A stretch of DNA of 64,000 nucleotides from Lysobacterales bacterium 66-474 (lineage in GTDB: Bacteria > Pseudomonadota > Gammaproteobacteria > Xanthomonadales > Rhodanobacteraceae): assembly GCA_001899805.1 (NCBI GenBank), contig MKWP01000002.1, forward strand, positions 186,001 through 250,000. Direction: 5' to 3'. Of this stretch, positions 45,649 to 55,041 are shown piece after piece. Position 1 is the stretch's first letter; each line of letters starts with the position of its first letter. Below the pieces are notes generated by a model that made no database searches, was not told the origin of the DNA, and worked only from the letters and a program-made list of their open reading frames with translations. Made by a program: the position numbers and the translations under genes.

Positions 45649-47960
45649 ACGCCATCAAGACTCCGATTCCTGCCCGCCACAAGGGCTTCAACCGCGCCGA
45701 GATCGTCGACACGAACTTCACCGAATTCGTGCAGGCGTGGCAGGGTGAGGCCGCCGCCAAGCCCGGCGACGATGAAGCCGTGCTGCCCGGCAGCGCGTGC
45801 AGCGCGCGCGATTTCCGCGATCTGTTCGAATCGCAACTGATCTCGCGGCACCTCGACCTGATGGCGCGCGTGCTGCGCGTCCAGAACAAGGTGTTCTACA
45901 CCATCGGTTCGTCGGGACACGAAGGCAACGCGATGGTGGCGCGCTTGACCCGCCACACCGACCCGGCATTCCTGCATTACCGCTCCGGCGCGTTCATGGC
46001 CGAGCGTTTCCGCAAGTTGCCCGGCATGGATCCGGTGATGGATTCGGCGCTGTCGTTCGCGGCCAGCCGCGAGGACCCGGCTTCGGGCGGACGCCACAAG
46101 GTGTGGGGCTCGAAGCCGTTGTGGGTACTGCCCCAGACGTCCACCATCGCTTCGCACTTGCCCAAGGCGCTGGGCACCGCGGTCGCGATCGAACAGGCGC
46201 CCCGCATCGGCCACCCGCTTCCGGTGCCGAACGATTCCATCGTGGTCTGCTCGTTCGGCGATGCGTCCAGCAACCACGCGACCGCGCAGACCGCGTTCAA
46301 CGCGGCGGCATGGACCGCCTACCAGCGCCTGCCCGCGCCGGTGCTGTTCGTGTGCGAGGACAACGGCATCGGCATTTCGGTGAAGACGCCGGGCGGCTGG
46401 ATCGCCAACAATTTCCGCGATCGCAAGGACCTCGATTATTTCTTCGCCGACGGGCTGGACCTCGCCGAAGGCTATGCGGAAGTGCAGCGCGCAGTCGCGC
46501 ATTGCCGCACCACGCGGCGCCCGACCTTCCTGCATTTGAAGACCACGCGCCTGACCGGCCACGCCGGCACCGATTTCGAAATCGAGTGGCGCAGCTTCGA
46601 AGAACTGGTGGCGCTGGAAGCCACCGACCCGCTGCTGCGTTCGGCGGCGATCGCACTCGAATCCGGCCTGCATACGAAGCAATCGCTGCTGGCCTTGTAC
46701 GAATCCATCCGCAAGCGCTGTTTCGCGGCGGCCGAAGAAGCCGACCACCTTCCCAAGCTGGAAACGCTGCAGGAAGTGATGAAGCCGCTGGCGCCGTACA
46801 CGCCCGAGGCGGTGCGGGCCGAGGCCGCACGCGCCGACTTCGCGGACAAGCGTCTTGCGGTGTTCGGCGGCGAGGCAAGGTTGCCGGAAAGGCTGCCGCC
46901 GCGACACCTTGCCCTGCAGATCAACGCCGCGCTGCACGACCTCATGGCCAAGTATCCCGAGTCGCTGCTGTTCGGCGAGGACGTGGCGCAGAAGGGCGGC
47001 GTGTACACGGTGACGAAGGGTCTGAACAAGACCTTCAAGGGCGCGCGCGTGTTCAACACCCTGCTGGACGAAACCATGATCCTGGGCCTGGCGCAGGGCT
47101 ACGCCAACATGGGCATGCTGCCCATCCCGGAAATCCAGTACCTCGCGTATTTCCACAACGCCTGCGACCAGATCCGCGGCGAGGCGGCTTCGCTGCAGTT
47201 TTTCTCCAACGACCAATACCGCAATCCGCTGCTGGTGCGGATCGCGTCGCTGGGCTACCAGAAGGGTTTCGGCGGCCACTTCCACAACGACAACTCGATC
47301 GCCGCATTGCGCGACATCCCCGGCCTCGTGGTGGGCTGTCCGTCGCGCGGCGACGACGCCGCGACGATGTTGCGCACGCTGGCGGCGCTGTGCAAGGTCG
47401 ACGGGCGCGTATGCGCGTTCCTCGAACCCATCGCGCTGTACATGGCCAAGGACCTGTACGAACACGCCGACGGCCAGTGGCAGTTCGAGTATCCCGCGCC
47501 GGGGGAAGCGATGCCGTTGGGCGAGGGCCGCGTCTACAACGATGCGGCGAACGACCTCGTGGTCTTCACCTTCGGCAACGGCGTGCCGATGGCGTTGCGC
47601 GCCGCGCGCGAAATCGAAAGGAAGCTGAAGTGGCAAACGCGCGTGGTCGACCTGCGCTGGCTGGCGCCACTCAACGACGCCTTCATCGCCGCGCAGGCGC
47701 AATCCGCCAGGCGCATCATCGTGCTGGACGAAGGCCGCAAGAGTGCCGGCGTGGGCGAGGGCGTCATCACCGCGATCGTCGAAGCCGGGCTTGGCGACAA
47801 GCCGCTCAAGCGCGTGGTCGGCGCGGACACCTACACGCCGCTGGCGGGCGCGGCGCTGCTGGTGCTGCCGGGCGACGCCGACGTGGTGGCCGCGGCCGAG
47901 GCGCTGGCGAAACCGCAAACGGACGCCAGGCACAAGCCCTCCGGCCGCAAGCGCGCCTGA
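45645..47960 (+). CDS. 2-oxoacid dehydrogenase E1, fused alpha and beta subunits
   Basis: A 771-residue thiamine-diphosphate enzyme. The N-terminal half is E1-alpha-like, with VFYTIGSSGHEGNAM, SHLPKALGTAVAIEQ and the TPP motif CSFGDASSNHATAQ...FVCEDNGIGISV. The C-terminal half (from about 420) is E1-beta-like: LLFGEDVAQKGGVYTVTKGL, FNTLLDETMILGLAQGYANMG and LDEGRKSAGVGEGVITAIVEAGL. The fusion of both subunits in one chain is less common than separate genes. No E2 or E3 gene lies nearby. The substrate is probably a branched-chain 2-oxoacid, by similarity of the blocks. Confidence 0.88.
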   Translation: MNAIKTPIPARHKGFNRAEIVDTNFTEFVQAWQGEAAAKPGDDEAVLPGSACSARDFRDLFESQLISRHLDLMARVLRVQNKVFYTIGSSGHEGNAMVARLTRHTDPAFLHYRSGAFMAERFRKLPGMDPVMDSALSFAASREDPASGGRHKVWGSKPLWVLPQTSTIASHLPKALGTAVAIEQAPRIGHPLPVPNDSIVVCSFGDASSNHATAQTAFNAAAWTAYQRLPAPVLFVCEDNGIGISVKTPGGWIANNFRDRKDLDYFFADGLDLAEGYAEVQRAVAHCRTTRRPTFLHLKTTRLTGHAGTDFEIEWRSFEELVALEATDPLLRSAAIALESGLHTKQSLLALYESIRKRCFAAAEEADHLPKLETLQEVMKPLAPYTPEAVRAEAARADFADKRLAVFGGEARLPERLPPRHLALQINAALHDLMAKYPESLLFGEDVAQKGGVYTVTKGLNKTFKGARVFNTLLDETMILGLAQGYANMGMLPIPEIQYLAYFHNACDQIRGEAASLQFFSNDQYRNPLLVRIASLGYQKGFGGHFHNDNSIAALRDIPGLVVGCPSRGDDAATMLRTLAALCKVDGRVCAFLEPIALYMAKDLYEHADGQWQFEYPAPGEAMPLGEGRVYNDAANDLVVFTFGNGVPMALRAAREIERKLKWQTRVVDLRWLAPLNDAFIAAQAQSARRIIVLDEGRKSAGVGEGVITAIVEAGLGDKPLKRVVGADTYTPLAGAALLVLPGDADVVAAAEALAKPQTDARHKPSGRKRA

Positions 47961-47982
47961 CGCGTCGCCCGCAGACCTGCCC

Positions 47983-49230
47983 ATGGACCTGAACCCGCAG
48001 ACATCCGACGCCGTCATCCCGGCGGACGCGGCGACGACTGGCGCAGACCGCCCCAACCCGACCCGCTTCGGCGTGATCGGCGCGGTCAGCTTCGTGCACG
48101 TGCTCAACGACATGATGCAGTCGGTGATCGTGGCGATCTATCCGCTGCTGAAGGGCGAGTTCGACCTGACCTTCTTCCAGATCGGCGCGATCACCTTGAC
48201 CTTCCAGTTGACGGCGTCGCTGCTGCAACCGGTGGTCGGGATGGTGACCGACAGGCACCCGCTGCCGTTTTCGCTGCCGGTCGGCATGTGCTTTACCTTG
48301 AGCGGGCTGCTGCTGTTGTCGGTGGCGCCGAGTTATCCGATCCTGCTGGTCGCGGTGGCGCTGGTCGGTTGCGGCTCGTCGGTGTTCCATCCGGAATCCG
48401 CGCGCGTCGCGCGGATGGCATCGGGCGGGCGCTACGGCCTCGCGCAATCGATCTTCCAGATCGGCGGCAATCTCGGCCAGGCCATCGGGCCGACGCTGGC
48501 GGCGGTGGTCGTGCTGACTTTCGGCCGCAACCACGTGGGCTGGTTCGGCCTGCTGGCGCTGCTCGCGATCGTGGTGCTGTTGCAGGTCAGCCGCTGGTAT
48601 CGCGCGCACATCGATGCGCGCGGACACAGGCGTTCGGCCGACGACAAACCGTTGTTTCCCGCACCTGTCGTGCGTCGCACGATTGCCGTGCTGCTGGTGC
48701 TGATGTTCTCGAAGTTCTTTTACCTCGCCAGCATCAGCAGCTATTACATGTTCTACCTGATCCACCGTTTCGGCGTGTCGGACAACACCGCCGCGCACCT
48801 GCTGTCGGTGTTCCTGCTGGCGGTCGCGGCCGGCACCCTGATCGGCGGTCCGCTGGGCGACCGCATCGGCCGCAAGCGGGTGATCTGGTTTTCGATCCTC
48901 GGCTGCGCGCCGTTCACGCTGGCCCTGCCGTACGTGGGACTCGCGTGGACGGTGGGCCTCTCCGTGGTGATCGGACTGGTGCTGGCGTCGGCGTTCCCGG
49001 CGATCATCGTGTACGCGCAGGACATGCTGACGCACCGCATCGGCATGGTCTCCGGATTGTTCTACGGATTTTCGTTCGGGCTCGGCGGACTCGGCGCCGC
49101 GGTGCTGGGCGTGATCGCCGACCACTTCGGGATCGTGTTCGTGTACCAGGTGTGCGCGTTCCTGCCGCTGCTGGGATTGCTGGCGGTGTTCCTGCCGGAT
49201 GTGCGTCCTCCCGCGCACGCGCACGGGTGA
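47983..49230 (+). CDS. MFS transporter, fosmidomycin-resistance (Fsr) type
   Basis: A 415-residue, 12-segment transporter. FVHVLNDMMQSVIVAIYPLL, GAITLTFQLTASLLQPVVG and SSVFHPESARVARMASGGR match the Fsr family, which exports fosmidomycin in Escherichia coli. Motif A of the second half is GGPLGDRIGRKRVI. It starts 23 bases after the E1 gene, possibly in one transcript. Physiological substrate unknown. Confidence 0.88.
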   Translation: MDLNPQTSDAVIPADAATTGADRPNPTRFGVIGAVSFVHVLNDMMQSVIVAIYPLLKGEFDLTFFQIGAITLTFQLTASLLQPVVGMVTDRHPLPFSLPVGMCFTLSGLLLLSVAPSYPILLVAVALVGCGSSVFHPESARVARMASGGRYGLAQSIFQIGGNLGQAIGPTLAAVVVLTFGRNHVGWFGLLALLAIVVLLQVSRWYRAHIDARGHRRSADDKPLFPAPVVRRTIAVLLVLMFSKFFYLASISSYYMFYLIHRFGVSDNTAAHLLSVFLLAVAAGTLIGGPLGDRIGRKRVIWFSILGCAPFTLALPYVGLAWTVGLSVVIGLVLASAFPAIIVYAQDMLTHRIGMVSGLFYGFSFGLGGLGAAVLGVIADHFGIVFVYQVCAFLPLLGLLAVFLPDVRPPAHAHG

Positions 49231-49301
49231 CAGTCGTCACCTGAAGTAAACGAATCCGCGGTGTATGCTGCGCCGTTTCCTGGACGGAAGGTGCCGGCAC
49301 G

Positions 49302-51128
49302 ATGAAGCGACGCGCGTTGCTGAAATGGATGGCGGGTGCGCCGGTGTTCGGCGCCTTGTTGGCGACCCTGCCGGAAGCAGCGTGGTCCAGGGCCAAGACG
49401 CTGGCACGCACGCTCAGGCGCGTGCGTCCCGGCGACGCCGGTTGGCCGTCCGCCGTCGAATGGGAAGGCTTGAACAGGCAGGTCGGCGGCAGGCTGATGA
49501 AGCTCGCCGATCCGCTGGCCGCGTGCCGTGCCGATCCTTCCGGCAAGGCGTGCAGCGATTTCCTCGCCTCGCTGCGCAATCCGTTTTTCATCCGCGATAC
49601 CGCCAACCTCACGCAGGCGTCCGGCTGGGTGGATGCGTGGACGTCCAGGCCGAGTGCCTACGCGGTGGCGGCGGAAAGCGCGTCCGACGTCGCGGCCGCG
49701 GTGAATTTCGCGCGCGAACATCGCCTGCGCCTGGTGGTGAAGGGCGGCGGCCACAGCTACCAGGGCACTTCCGACGCGCCCGATTCGCTGTTGGTGTGGA
49801 CGCGCCACATGGAAGACATCGAGATGCATGACGCCTTCGTGCCCAGCGGCTGCGGAGGAAAGATCAAGCCGCAACCGGCGGTGAGCGTGGGCGCGGGACA
49901 AATCTGGGGCCACACCTACGAGGCGGTGACGGCCAAGGCCGGCCGTTACGTGCAAGGCGGTGGTTGCCTGACGGTCGGCGTCGCGGGTCTGGTCAGCAGC
50001 GGCGGTTTCGGCAGCTGGTCCAAGCGTTACGGCACCGCCGCGGGCAACTTGCTGGAAGCGGAAGTGGTCACCGCCGACGGCAAGATTCGCGTGGTCAATG
50101 CCTGCAGTGATCCCGACCTGTTCTGGGCCCTGAAGGGCGGTGGCGGCGGCAGCTTCGGCGTGCTCACGCGCGTCACCTTGCGCACCCACGAATTGCCGGA
50201 GTTTTTCGGGGCCGTGAATGCGACGGTCAAGGCGAAGTCCGATGGGGCGTATCGCAAGCTGCTCACCCGTTGCCTGGAACTTTGCCGTGCGAATCTCGTC
50301 AATCCGCATTGGGGCGAGAAGATTCATTTCCATTCGGGCAACGTGCTGCGCGTCGACCTGATATTCCAGGGGTTGGACAAGGCGGCTGCGGAAGCCTTGT
50401 GGAAGCCGTTCTTCGATTTCGTGCAGGCGTCGCCCGGCGACTACACCGTCACGGAAGCCCCGCGGGTGTTGACGTTTCCGGCGCGCGCGATGTGGAACCC
50501 CGAAGTGATGCGCAAGATGCCGGGCTTGACGGTTGCCGACTCGCGCCCCAACGCCCCCATCGACAATTACGTCTTCGCCGGGGATGCCGACCAGTCCGGA
50601 CAAGTCCTCACCTGCTACGGTTCGGCGTGGTTGCCGCGCTCGCTGTTGCAATCGCGGCGCCAGCATGAACTGGCCGATGCATTGTTCGAGTTCACCCGCG
50701 GCTACGGCCTGGCCCTGCATTTCAACAAGGGACTGGCCGGCGCCGGCAAGGAACAGATCGACGCCGCCCGCGACACCGCCACCAACCCCGAGGTGCTGGA
50801 TGCCTTTGCGCTGGCGATCACCGGCGGCAGCCAGCCGCCCGCGTTCCCGGGCATCCCTGGCCACGAACCGGATGTTGCCGACGCGCGCAAGGACGCCAGG
50901 GCTTGCGCCAAGGCCATGCAGGCCTTGTACAAGGCTGCCCCAAATGCCGGTTCCTATGTTTCCGAGAGCGATTATTTCCTCAAGGACTGGCAGCGCGCGT
51001 TCTGGGGCACGAATTACGCGCGGCTGCGGGCCGTGAAGAAGCGCTACGACCCGGACGGGCTGTTCACAGTCCACCATGGCGTCGGTTCCGAGGCGTGGGA
51101 TGCCGACGGTTTTACCCGCGTTGCCTGA
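49302..51128 (+). CDS. Tat-exported FAD-linked oxidase, berberine-bridge type
   Basis: A 608-residue flavoprotein. The N-terminus MKRRALLKWMAGAPVFGALL looks like a twin-arginine signal. The FAD domain (about 110-300) has VVKGGGHSYQGTSDAPDSLL, where the His is usually the covalent flavin site, and GGGCLTVGVAGLVSSGGFGS, with a Cys in the second covalent-link region. The C-terminus carries the BBE motif WGTNYARLRAVKKRYDPDGL. Such enzymes oxidise sugars or alkaloid-like molecules in the periplasm. No redox partner is adjacent. Confidence 0.9.
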   Translation: MKRRALLKWMAGAPVFGALLATLPEAAWSRAKTLARTLRRVRPGDAGWPSAVEWEGLNRQVGGRLMKLADPLAACRADPSGKACSDFLASLRNPFFIRDTANLTQASGWVDAWTSRPSAYAVAAESASDVAAAVNFAREHRLRLVVKGGGHSYQGTSDAPDSLLVWTRHMEDIEMHDAFVPSGCGGKIKPQPAVSVGAGQIWGHTYEAVTAKAGRYVQGGGCLTVGVAGLVSSGGFGSWSKRYGTAAGNLLEAEVVTADGKIRVVNACSDPDLFWALKGGGGGSFGVLTRVTLRTHELPEFFGAVNATVKAKSDGAYRKLLTRCLELCRANLVNPHWGEKIHFHSGNVLRVDLIFQGLDKAAAEALWKPFFDFVQASPGDYTVTEAPRVLTFPARAMWNPEVMRKMPGLTVADSRPNAPIDNYVFAGDADQSGQVLTCYGSAWLPRSLLQSRRQHELADALFEFTRGYGLALHFNKGLAGAGKEQIDAARDTATNPEVLDAFALAITGGSQPPAFPGIPGHEPDVADARKDARACAKAMQALYKAAPNAGSYVSESDYFLKDWQRAFWGTNYARLRAVKKRYDPDGLFTVHHGVGSEAWDADGFTRVA

Positions 51129-51158
51129 TCGATCCGGTGTGCCGGAAAGGAGCCTTGC

Positions 51159-51488
51159 ATGATCATCGTGACCAGTGAATACGTTGCCGGTTACCGCGTC
51201 GCGGAAACCAAGGGCCAGGTGTTCGGCCTGGTGGTGCGCAGCCGCGGCATAGGCGGCAACGTGATGGCGGGATTGCGTTCCATCGTCGGCGGCGAGATCA
51301 ACGAGTACACCCAGATGCTGGAAGAGGCGCGCCGCCACGCCACCGATCGCATGGTGCAGAACGCGCAGGCGATGGGCGCCAACGCGGTGGTGATGATGCG
51401 CTTCGATTCGTCCGAGATCGGCCAGACCATGAGCGAGATCGTGGCGTATGGCACGGCGGTCGTCATCGAAAAGGTCGGCAGCCCGTGA
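51159..51488 (+). CDS. YbjQ/UPF0145-family protein
   Basis: A 109-residue protein. MIIVTSEYVAGYRVAETKGQ, VVRSRGIGGNVMAGLRSIVG and GGEINEYTQMLEEARRHATD followed by MGANAVVMMRFDSS match the YbjQ family (once described as heavy-metal-binding), which forms a pentameric ring; its role is unknown. AAAGGAG precedes the ATG. It lies 30 bases after the oxidase. Confidence 0.92.
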   Translation: MIIVTSEYVAGYRVAETKGQVFGLVVRSRGIGGNVMAGLRSIVGGEINEYTQMLEEARRHATDRMVQNAQAMGANAVVMMRFDSSEIGQTMSEIVAYGTAVVIEKVGSP

Positions 51489-51690
51489 AACCTGCTGCGC
51501 TTGGCAGCTTGCGCGCCGGCGGTGCTCGACTGTGGAGGCAGGATGCCGGAGCGGACATTCGCGCAGCGAATGGCCCGGAGGGCGAGCCGCGGACGCGGCG
51601 AGTCAATGCTCATGTATTGACGTGTACACTCCGCTTCCTGCGCTCCGGCGTCCCGCAATCTGTCTTCGCTCGCGACGGTTTCACAAGCCG
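51489..51690 (+). repeat. Dispersed intergenic repeat, copy B
   Basis: It begins directly after the YbjQ stop and ends just before the next gene. It matches copy A at 1993-2120 (opposite strand): AACCTGCTGCGCT, GCCGGCGGTGCTCG, then, after about 75 extra bases (51536-51611), TGACGTGTACACTCCG, TTCCTGCGCTCCG and CTTCGCTCGCGACGGTTTCA. TTGACG at 51616-51621 and TACACT at 51624-51629 are promoter-like elements but too close to be one pair. Confidence 0.7.
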
Positions 51691-51699
51691 CCGAGTCTG

Positions 51700-52011
51700 A
51701 TGTTGGCGATCGCGCTCTATGCCGTCGGGGGATTGTTGCTGCTGATCGGTGCGATCGCGTTGCTGGTGGGCGGCGCGCTGGCAGTGTTCCTGCCGCAACT
51801 GATCATCGGCGGATTGTTCCTGATCGTCGCGTTGGCGATCGAACGTTGGCGCTACAAGCCGGTGCGCAGCGAGCGTCCCGATCCGCGCTGGGTCGATACC
51901 GGCGAGCGTTTCGTCGATCCCGGGACGCAACGCTTGACCGCGGTGTATTTCGATCCCGCCAGCGGCGAGCGGCACTACCTCGCTGCGCCTGTGGACGCCC
52001 GCACGCATTGA
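51700..52011 (+). CDS. Small two-segment membrane protein
   Basis: A 103-residue protein that I do not recognise. Residues 1-24 and 27-46 are strongly hydrophobic (ALYAVGGLLLLIGAIALLVG and FLPQLIIGGLFLIVALAI), followed by a soluble tail with RPDPRWVDTGERFVDPGTQR and VYFDPASGERHY. The ATG directly follows the dispersed repeat, which probably supplies its promoter. Confidence 0.7.
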   Translation: MLAIALYAVGGLLLLIGAIALLVGGALAVFLPQLIIGGLFLIVALAIERWRYKPVRSERPDPRWVDTGERFVDPGTQRLTAVYFDPASGERHYLAAPVDARTH

Positions 52012-52065
52012 TCGGTGTGACGAGGTTGGAAGCCGTGCAGGCGCCGCAGGGGACGACTGATTGAT

Positions 52066-52599
52066 TCAGCACTCCGGGACAAGCGCCGCGAGGTCCGTGA
52101 CGCCGACGTCCACGCCGAGTTGGCTGAACAGGGTCGTGATCTGTCCCCGGTGGTGCGTCTGGTGGTTGAAGACGTGGAGCAGTACCGGACCGCACTGCTT
52201 CGTGTGCGACTGGCCCGCGCTGTTCGTGTAACCCAGCGGTCGGGCGTACAACGCATCGGTGGCCTCCTGCGTGAATGCGATGATCGCCGCATCCATCGCC
52301 GCACGCCCGGCTCGCAGGCGCGCGAAATCGGGAAACGTGATGCCCCGGACCAGCGCGGGCAACACCATGGATCGCACGTCGTCCAGCGAGGCCAGTTCCG
52401 GCATGGCGACGGCAATTCGGTTCATCCAGGTGGCGTCGGCCGCATGGATGTGGTCGAGCGTGGCCAGGATCGAACCGAAGAACGCGCCCCGGTCCGCGCG
52501 AAGATCCTTCTCGTCCAGGGCGGCGGCTGCCGCGTAAAGCCGCTCGTTCATCCATTGGTTGTAACGGGCCATCAATTCGAAATGGAGTTTCAGCGACAT
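52066..52599 (-). CDS. DinB-family protein
   Basis: A 177-residue four-helix-bundle protein. The metal-binding triad of the DinB/YfiT fold is visible as His in TLDHIHAADATWMNR and the two His in HVFNHQTHHRGQI. The ATG at MSLKLHFELMARYNQWMN is preferred; the frame is open 13 codons further. Members include thiol-dependent transferases and DNA-damage-induced proteins. Function here unknown. Confidence 0.88.
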   Translation of the reverse strand: MSLKLHFELMARYNQWMNERLYAAAAALDEKDLRADRGAFFGSILATLDHIHAADATWMNRIAVAMPELASLDDVRSMVLPALVRGITFPDFARLRAGRAAMDAAIIAFTQEATDALYARPLGYTNSAGQSHTKQCGPVLLHVFNHQTHHRGQITTLFSQLGVDVGVTDLAALVPEC

Positions 52600-52692
52600 G
52601 GAAGCGCCTCGCGAGGGTCCGTACGGATTTTCGTGCAAACGGGATTCCGGTTCACGGCGAAGGTAGTTTCTTTTGTGTTCGCGCCCGCCGGG

Positions 52693-53511
52693 CTATCGCT
52701 TGTCCATCCGCACGGTCAGGCTTTGCGCGGCGGTGCCCACCGGACCGTGGATGTCGCTGAGGACGGATGAGGTTTCCCCGAGCCCGGTCGGGCCGAAGCC
52801 AACGCGGGTGTCGAAGCCGACCCATCCGGCTTCGGGTTCGCGGATGAAGTGCACGGTGAGATCCACGTTGGGGAAGAACACGCTGCGGGGGTCTTCGCGA
52901 ACGACCAGCCCATTGGCGGTATCGACCAGTTTCAGGAAACCCGCGACGGGCGGGTCGCTTTCTCCGTCCACCAGCGGACAGCGCGTGCGGATCCAGCTGC
53001 GTCCGCGGCCGGGGCGGGCCTCCGCGTCCTGGCGCACTTCCAGCGATTCGATGTAACCGCCGTCCCAGACCGACGAGAACGCCAGCGGGCGCATGGCGTC
53101 GGGCGGCGGCAACGGCGCCCATTCGATGCCTTGCACTTGCCTCGTGTCCGTGGCCGCGAGGCGCCATACGCGCGCACGGATGCTGGTTCGCTCACCGTGT
53201 CGCATGCTGGCTTCGACCAGTTCGATGGACCGGCCCGGCCGCACCACCTCGACATCTACGGTGAATTCGCCGGAATGGATCACGCCCAGCACGTCGCAGG
53301 ACACGCGCGATACCAGTTTGTCGCTCGGCAGGCGGCGCTCCACCTCGGCCAGTACCAGGCCGGAGGCGGGCGCCAGATGTTGTTCGCCCGGCTGCCAGGC
53401 GCCCTGGGCGTGCAGGGTGGAAACGAACCGGTTCTCCCCGAGCCGCACGTAGAACGCATCCGGGTACGCATCGCCGGCATGGCCGAGGTGGCGGTTGATG
53501 GCATCAGGCAT
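52693..53511 (-). CDS. TesB-like acyl-CoA thioesterase (double hotdog)
   Basis: A 272-residue protein with two hotdog halves. PDAFYVRLGENRFVSTLHAQ and PASGLVLAEVERRLPSDKLV form the first; AGWVGFDTRVGFGPTGLGET and SVLSDIHGPVGTAAQSLTVR the second, where SDIHGPVGT... resembles the TesB active-site strand. HGERTSIRARVWRLA is a typical middle strand. It probably hydrolyses an acyl-CoA; the substrate is not visible. Confidence 0.8.
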   Translation of the reverse strand: MPDAINRHLGHAGDAYPDAFYVRLGENRFVSTLHAQGAWQPGEQHLAPASGLVLAEVERRLPSDKLVSRVSCDVLGVIHSGEFTVDVEVVRPGRSIELVEASMRHGERTSIRARVWRLAATDTRQVQGIEWAPLPPPDAMRPLAFSSVWDGGYIESLEVRQDAEARPGRGRSWIRTRCPLVDGESDPPVAGFLKLVDTANGLVVREDPRSVFFPNVDLTVHFIREPEAGWVGFDTRVGFGPTGLGETSSVLSDIHGPVGTAAQSLTVRMDKR

Positions 53512-53694
53512 CCGACCAGTCTATCGCGACTGCACGCATCGGTCCCGCCGGCTTCGACCGCTCCACGGCCAGGCGTCCTGGTCGCGCGGCGGTCAAGGCT
53601 TCGCATCGTGACCGTTTCGACTGTTTGGTTGCCGGCGCTGGCACGACCGTTGCATCCGTTTCCGTGTGCAAGTCACCAGCAGCGGGTGGTCACG

Positions 53695-53910
53695 ATGGAT
53701 ACGGGTATCGACGCCAAGCAAACCGAACGCGTGCTCAGCCATCTGGCGCGCCTGATGCACCATCGCGACCAGGAGGGGCAGGACGTCCTGGAAAGCCTGA
53801 GGCCGGCATGGCTGGGGGCGGACGCGTGGGACATCGTCCTCGAAGACCTGGAGGCCCAGCGCTACCGGGAACGCAGGCGTGTTGCGCGGTTGCAACTGGT
53901 CAAGGGCTGA
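53695..53910 (+). CDS. Small hypothetical protein
   Basis: A 71-residue, mostly helical and charged frame: MDTGIDAKQTERVLSHLARL, QEGQDVLESLRPAWLGADAW and an Arg-rich C-terminus. I do not recognise it. GGGTGGT upstream is a weak ribosome site. Codon use looks coding (GC-rich third positions), but the frame continues open upstream, so existence as a gene is moderately supported only. Confidence 0.5.
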   Translation: MDTGIDAKQTERVLSHLARLMHHRDQEGQDVLESLRPAWLGADAWDIVLEDLEAQRYRERRRVARLQLVKG

Positions 53911-53985
53911 CGGTACGCGGCACCGCCGGACGGGGGTTGTCGGTTGTGTGTCTGGGCCAGTCGGCTTTGGCTGATTGCACGCCGC

Positions 53986-55041
53986 TCAGGTCACGGCGCC
54001 GATGATGCGCGGCTCCGGTTCGAGCGTGATGCCGAAGCGGGCTTCGACACCCTCGCGCACCCGTTGCGCCAGTGCCCAGAGTTGCGCGCCGCTGGCGTTG
54101 CCGTGGTTCACCAGCACCAGTGCGTGCCGGTTCGAAATGCCTGCATCGCCTTCGCGCAAACCCTTGAATCCGCACGCTTCGATCAACCACGCCGCGGACA
54201 GTTTCGAGGTGCCTTCGCCGGCCGGCCAACTTGGCAGTTGCGGGTGTTCGCGGCGCAAGGCGTCGGCTTGCGCGGCCGGCACCAGCGGGTTCTTGAAGAA
54301 GCTGCCGGCGTTGCCGATCAGCTTGGGGTCGGGCAGCTTGCGGGTGCGCAGGTTGACGACCGCGTCGGCGACGTGAATGGGCGCGGGCCTGTCGATGCCC
54401 ATCCGCGCCAGTTCCTCGCGCAGCCCCGCATAGTCGATGCGCGGTGTCCAGTCGCGCGGCAGGCGCAGGGCGACCGTGGCGATCAGCCAGCGATCCGGGT
54501 GGCGCTTGAAGATCGAGTCGCGATAGCCGAATTCGCATTCGCGGTTGGCGAAGTCGCGGAAGCTGCGTTGCTCCAGGTCGAACGCCTCCACCGTTTCGAT
54601 GAACTCGCCCACCTCGACGCCGTAGGCGCCGATGTTCTGCATCGGCGCGGCGCCGACGCTGCCGGGGATCAGGATCAGGTTTTCGAGTCCGGCGTGACCG
54701 TGCGCCAGCGTCCAGCGTACGAAGTCATCCCAGTGTTCGCCGGCCGCGACGCGGATGCGCACGGCGTCGGCGTCTTCGGCGAGTACCTCGATGCCGCGTG
54801 TCCGCATGCTCACGATCGCGCCGTCGTAGTCGCCGGCGAACAGCACGTTCGAGCCTTCGCCCAGGAGCAACGGCGGCGTGTCGCGCAGGGCGGGATGATC
54901 CAGCAGTACCGGAATCGCTGCGGCGTCGTGAACCTCGGCCAGCCAGCCTGCGTGCGCATCCACCCGCAAGGTGTTGCGTTCGCGCAGCGAAGCATTTTCG
55001 GTCAGCGTGTAGCCGGTCGTCGCCATGCCTTCATTCGACAT
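53986..55041 (-). CDS. murB: UDP-N-acetylenolpyruvoylglucosamine reductase
   Basis: Cytoplasmic FAD enzyme making UDP-MurNAc. The 351-residue protein has [59 protein letters not shown] (FAD site), [11 protein letters not shown], and the C-terminal [13 protein letters not shown] with the Ser proton donor, then LIEACGFKG. This is the long (type I) form. Its start overlaps the pyrD stop by 11 bases, so the two are likely co-transcribed. Confidence 0.95.
   Translation of the reverse strand: MSNEGMATTGYTLTENASLRERNTLRVDAHAGWLAEVHDAAAIPVLLDHPALRDTPPLLLGEGSNVLFAGDYDGAIVSMRTRGIEVLAEDADAVRIRVAAGEHWDDFVRWTLAHGHAGLENLILIPGSVGAAPMQNIGAYGVEVGEFIETVEAFDLEQRSFRDFANRECEFGYRDSIFKRHPDRWLIATVALRLPRDWTPRIDYAGLREELARMGIDRPAPIHVADAVVNLRTRKLPDPKLIGNAGSFFKNPLVPAAQADALRREHPQLPSWPAGEGTSKLSAAWLIEACGFKGLREGDAGISNRHALVLVNHGNASGAQLWALAQRVREGVEARFGITLEPEPRIIGAVT

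Noticed and set aside
45396..48113. 905-codon minus-strand frame
   Set aside because: Antisense to the fused E1 gene; composition is shadow-like and no domain can be recognised.
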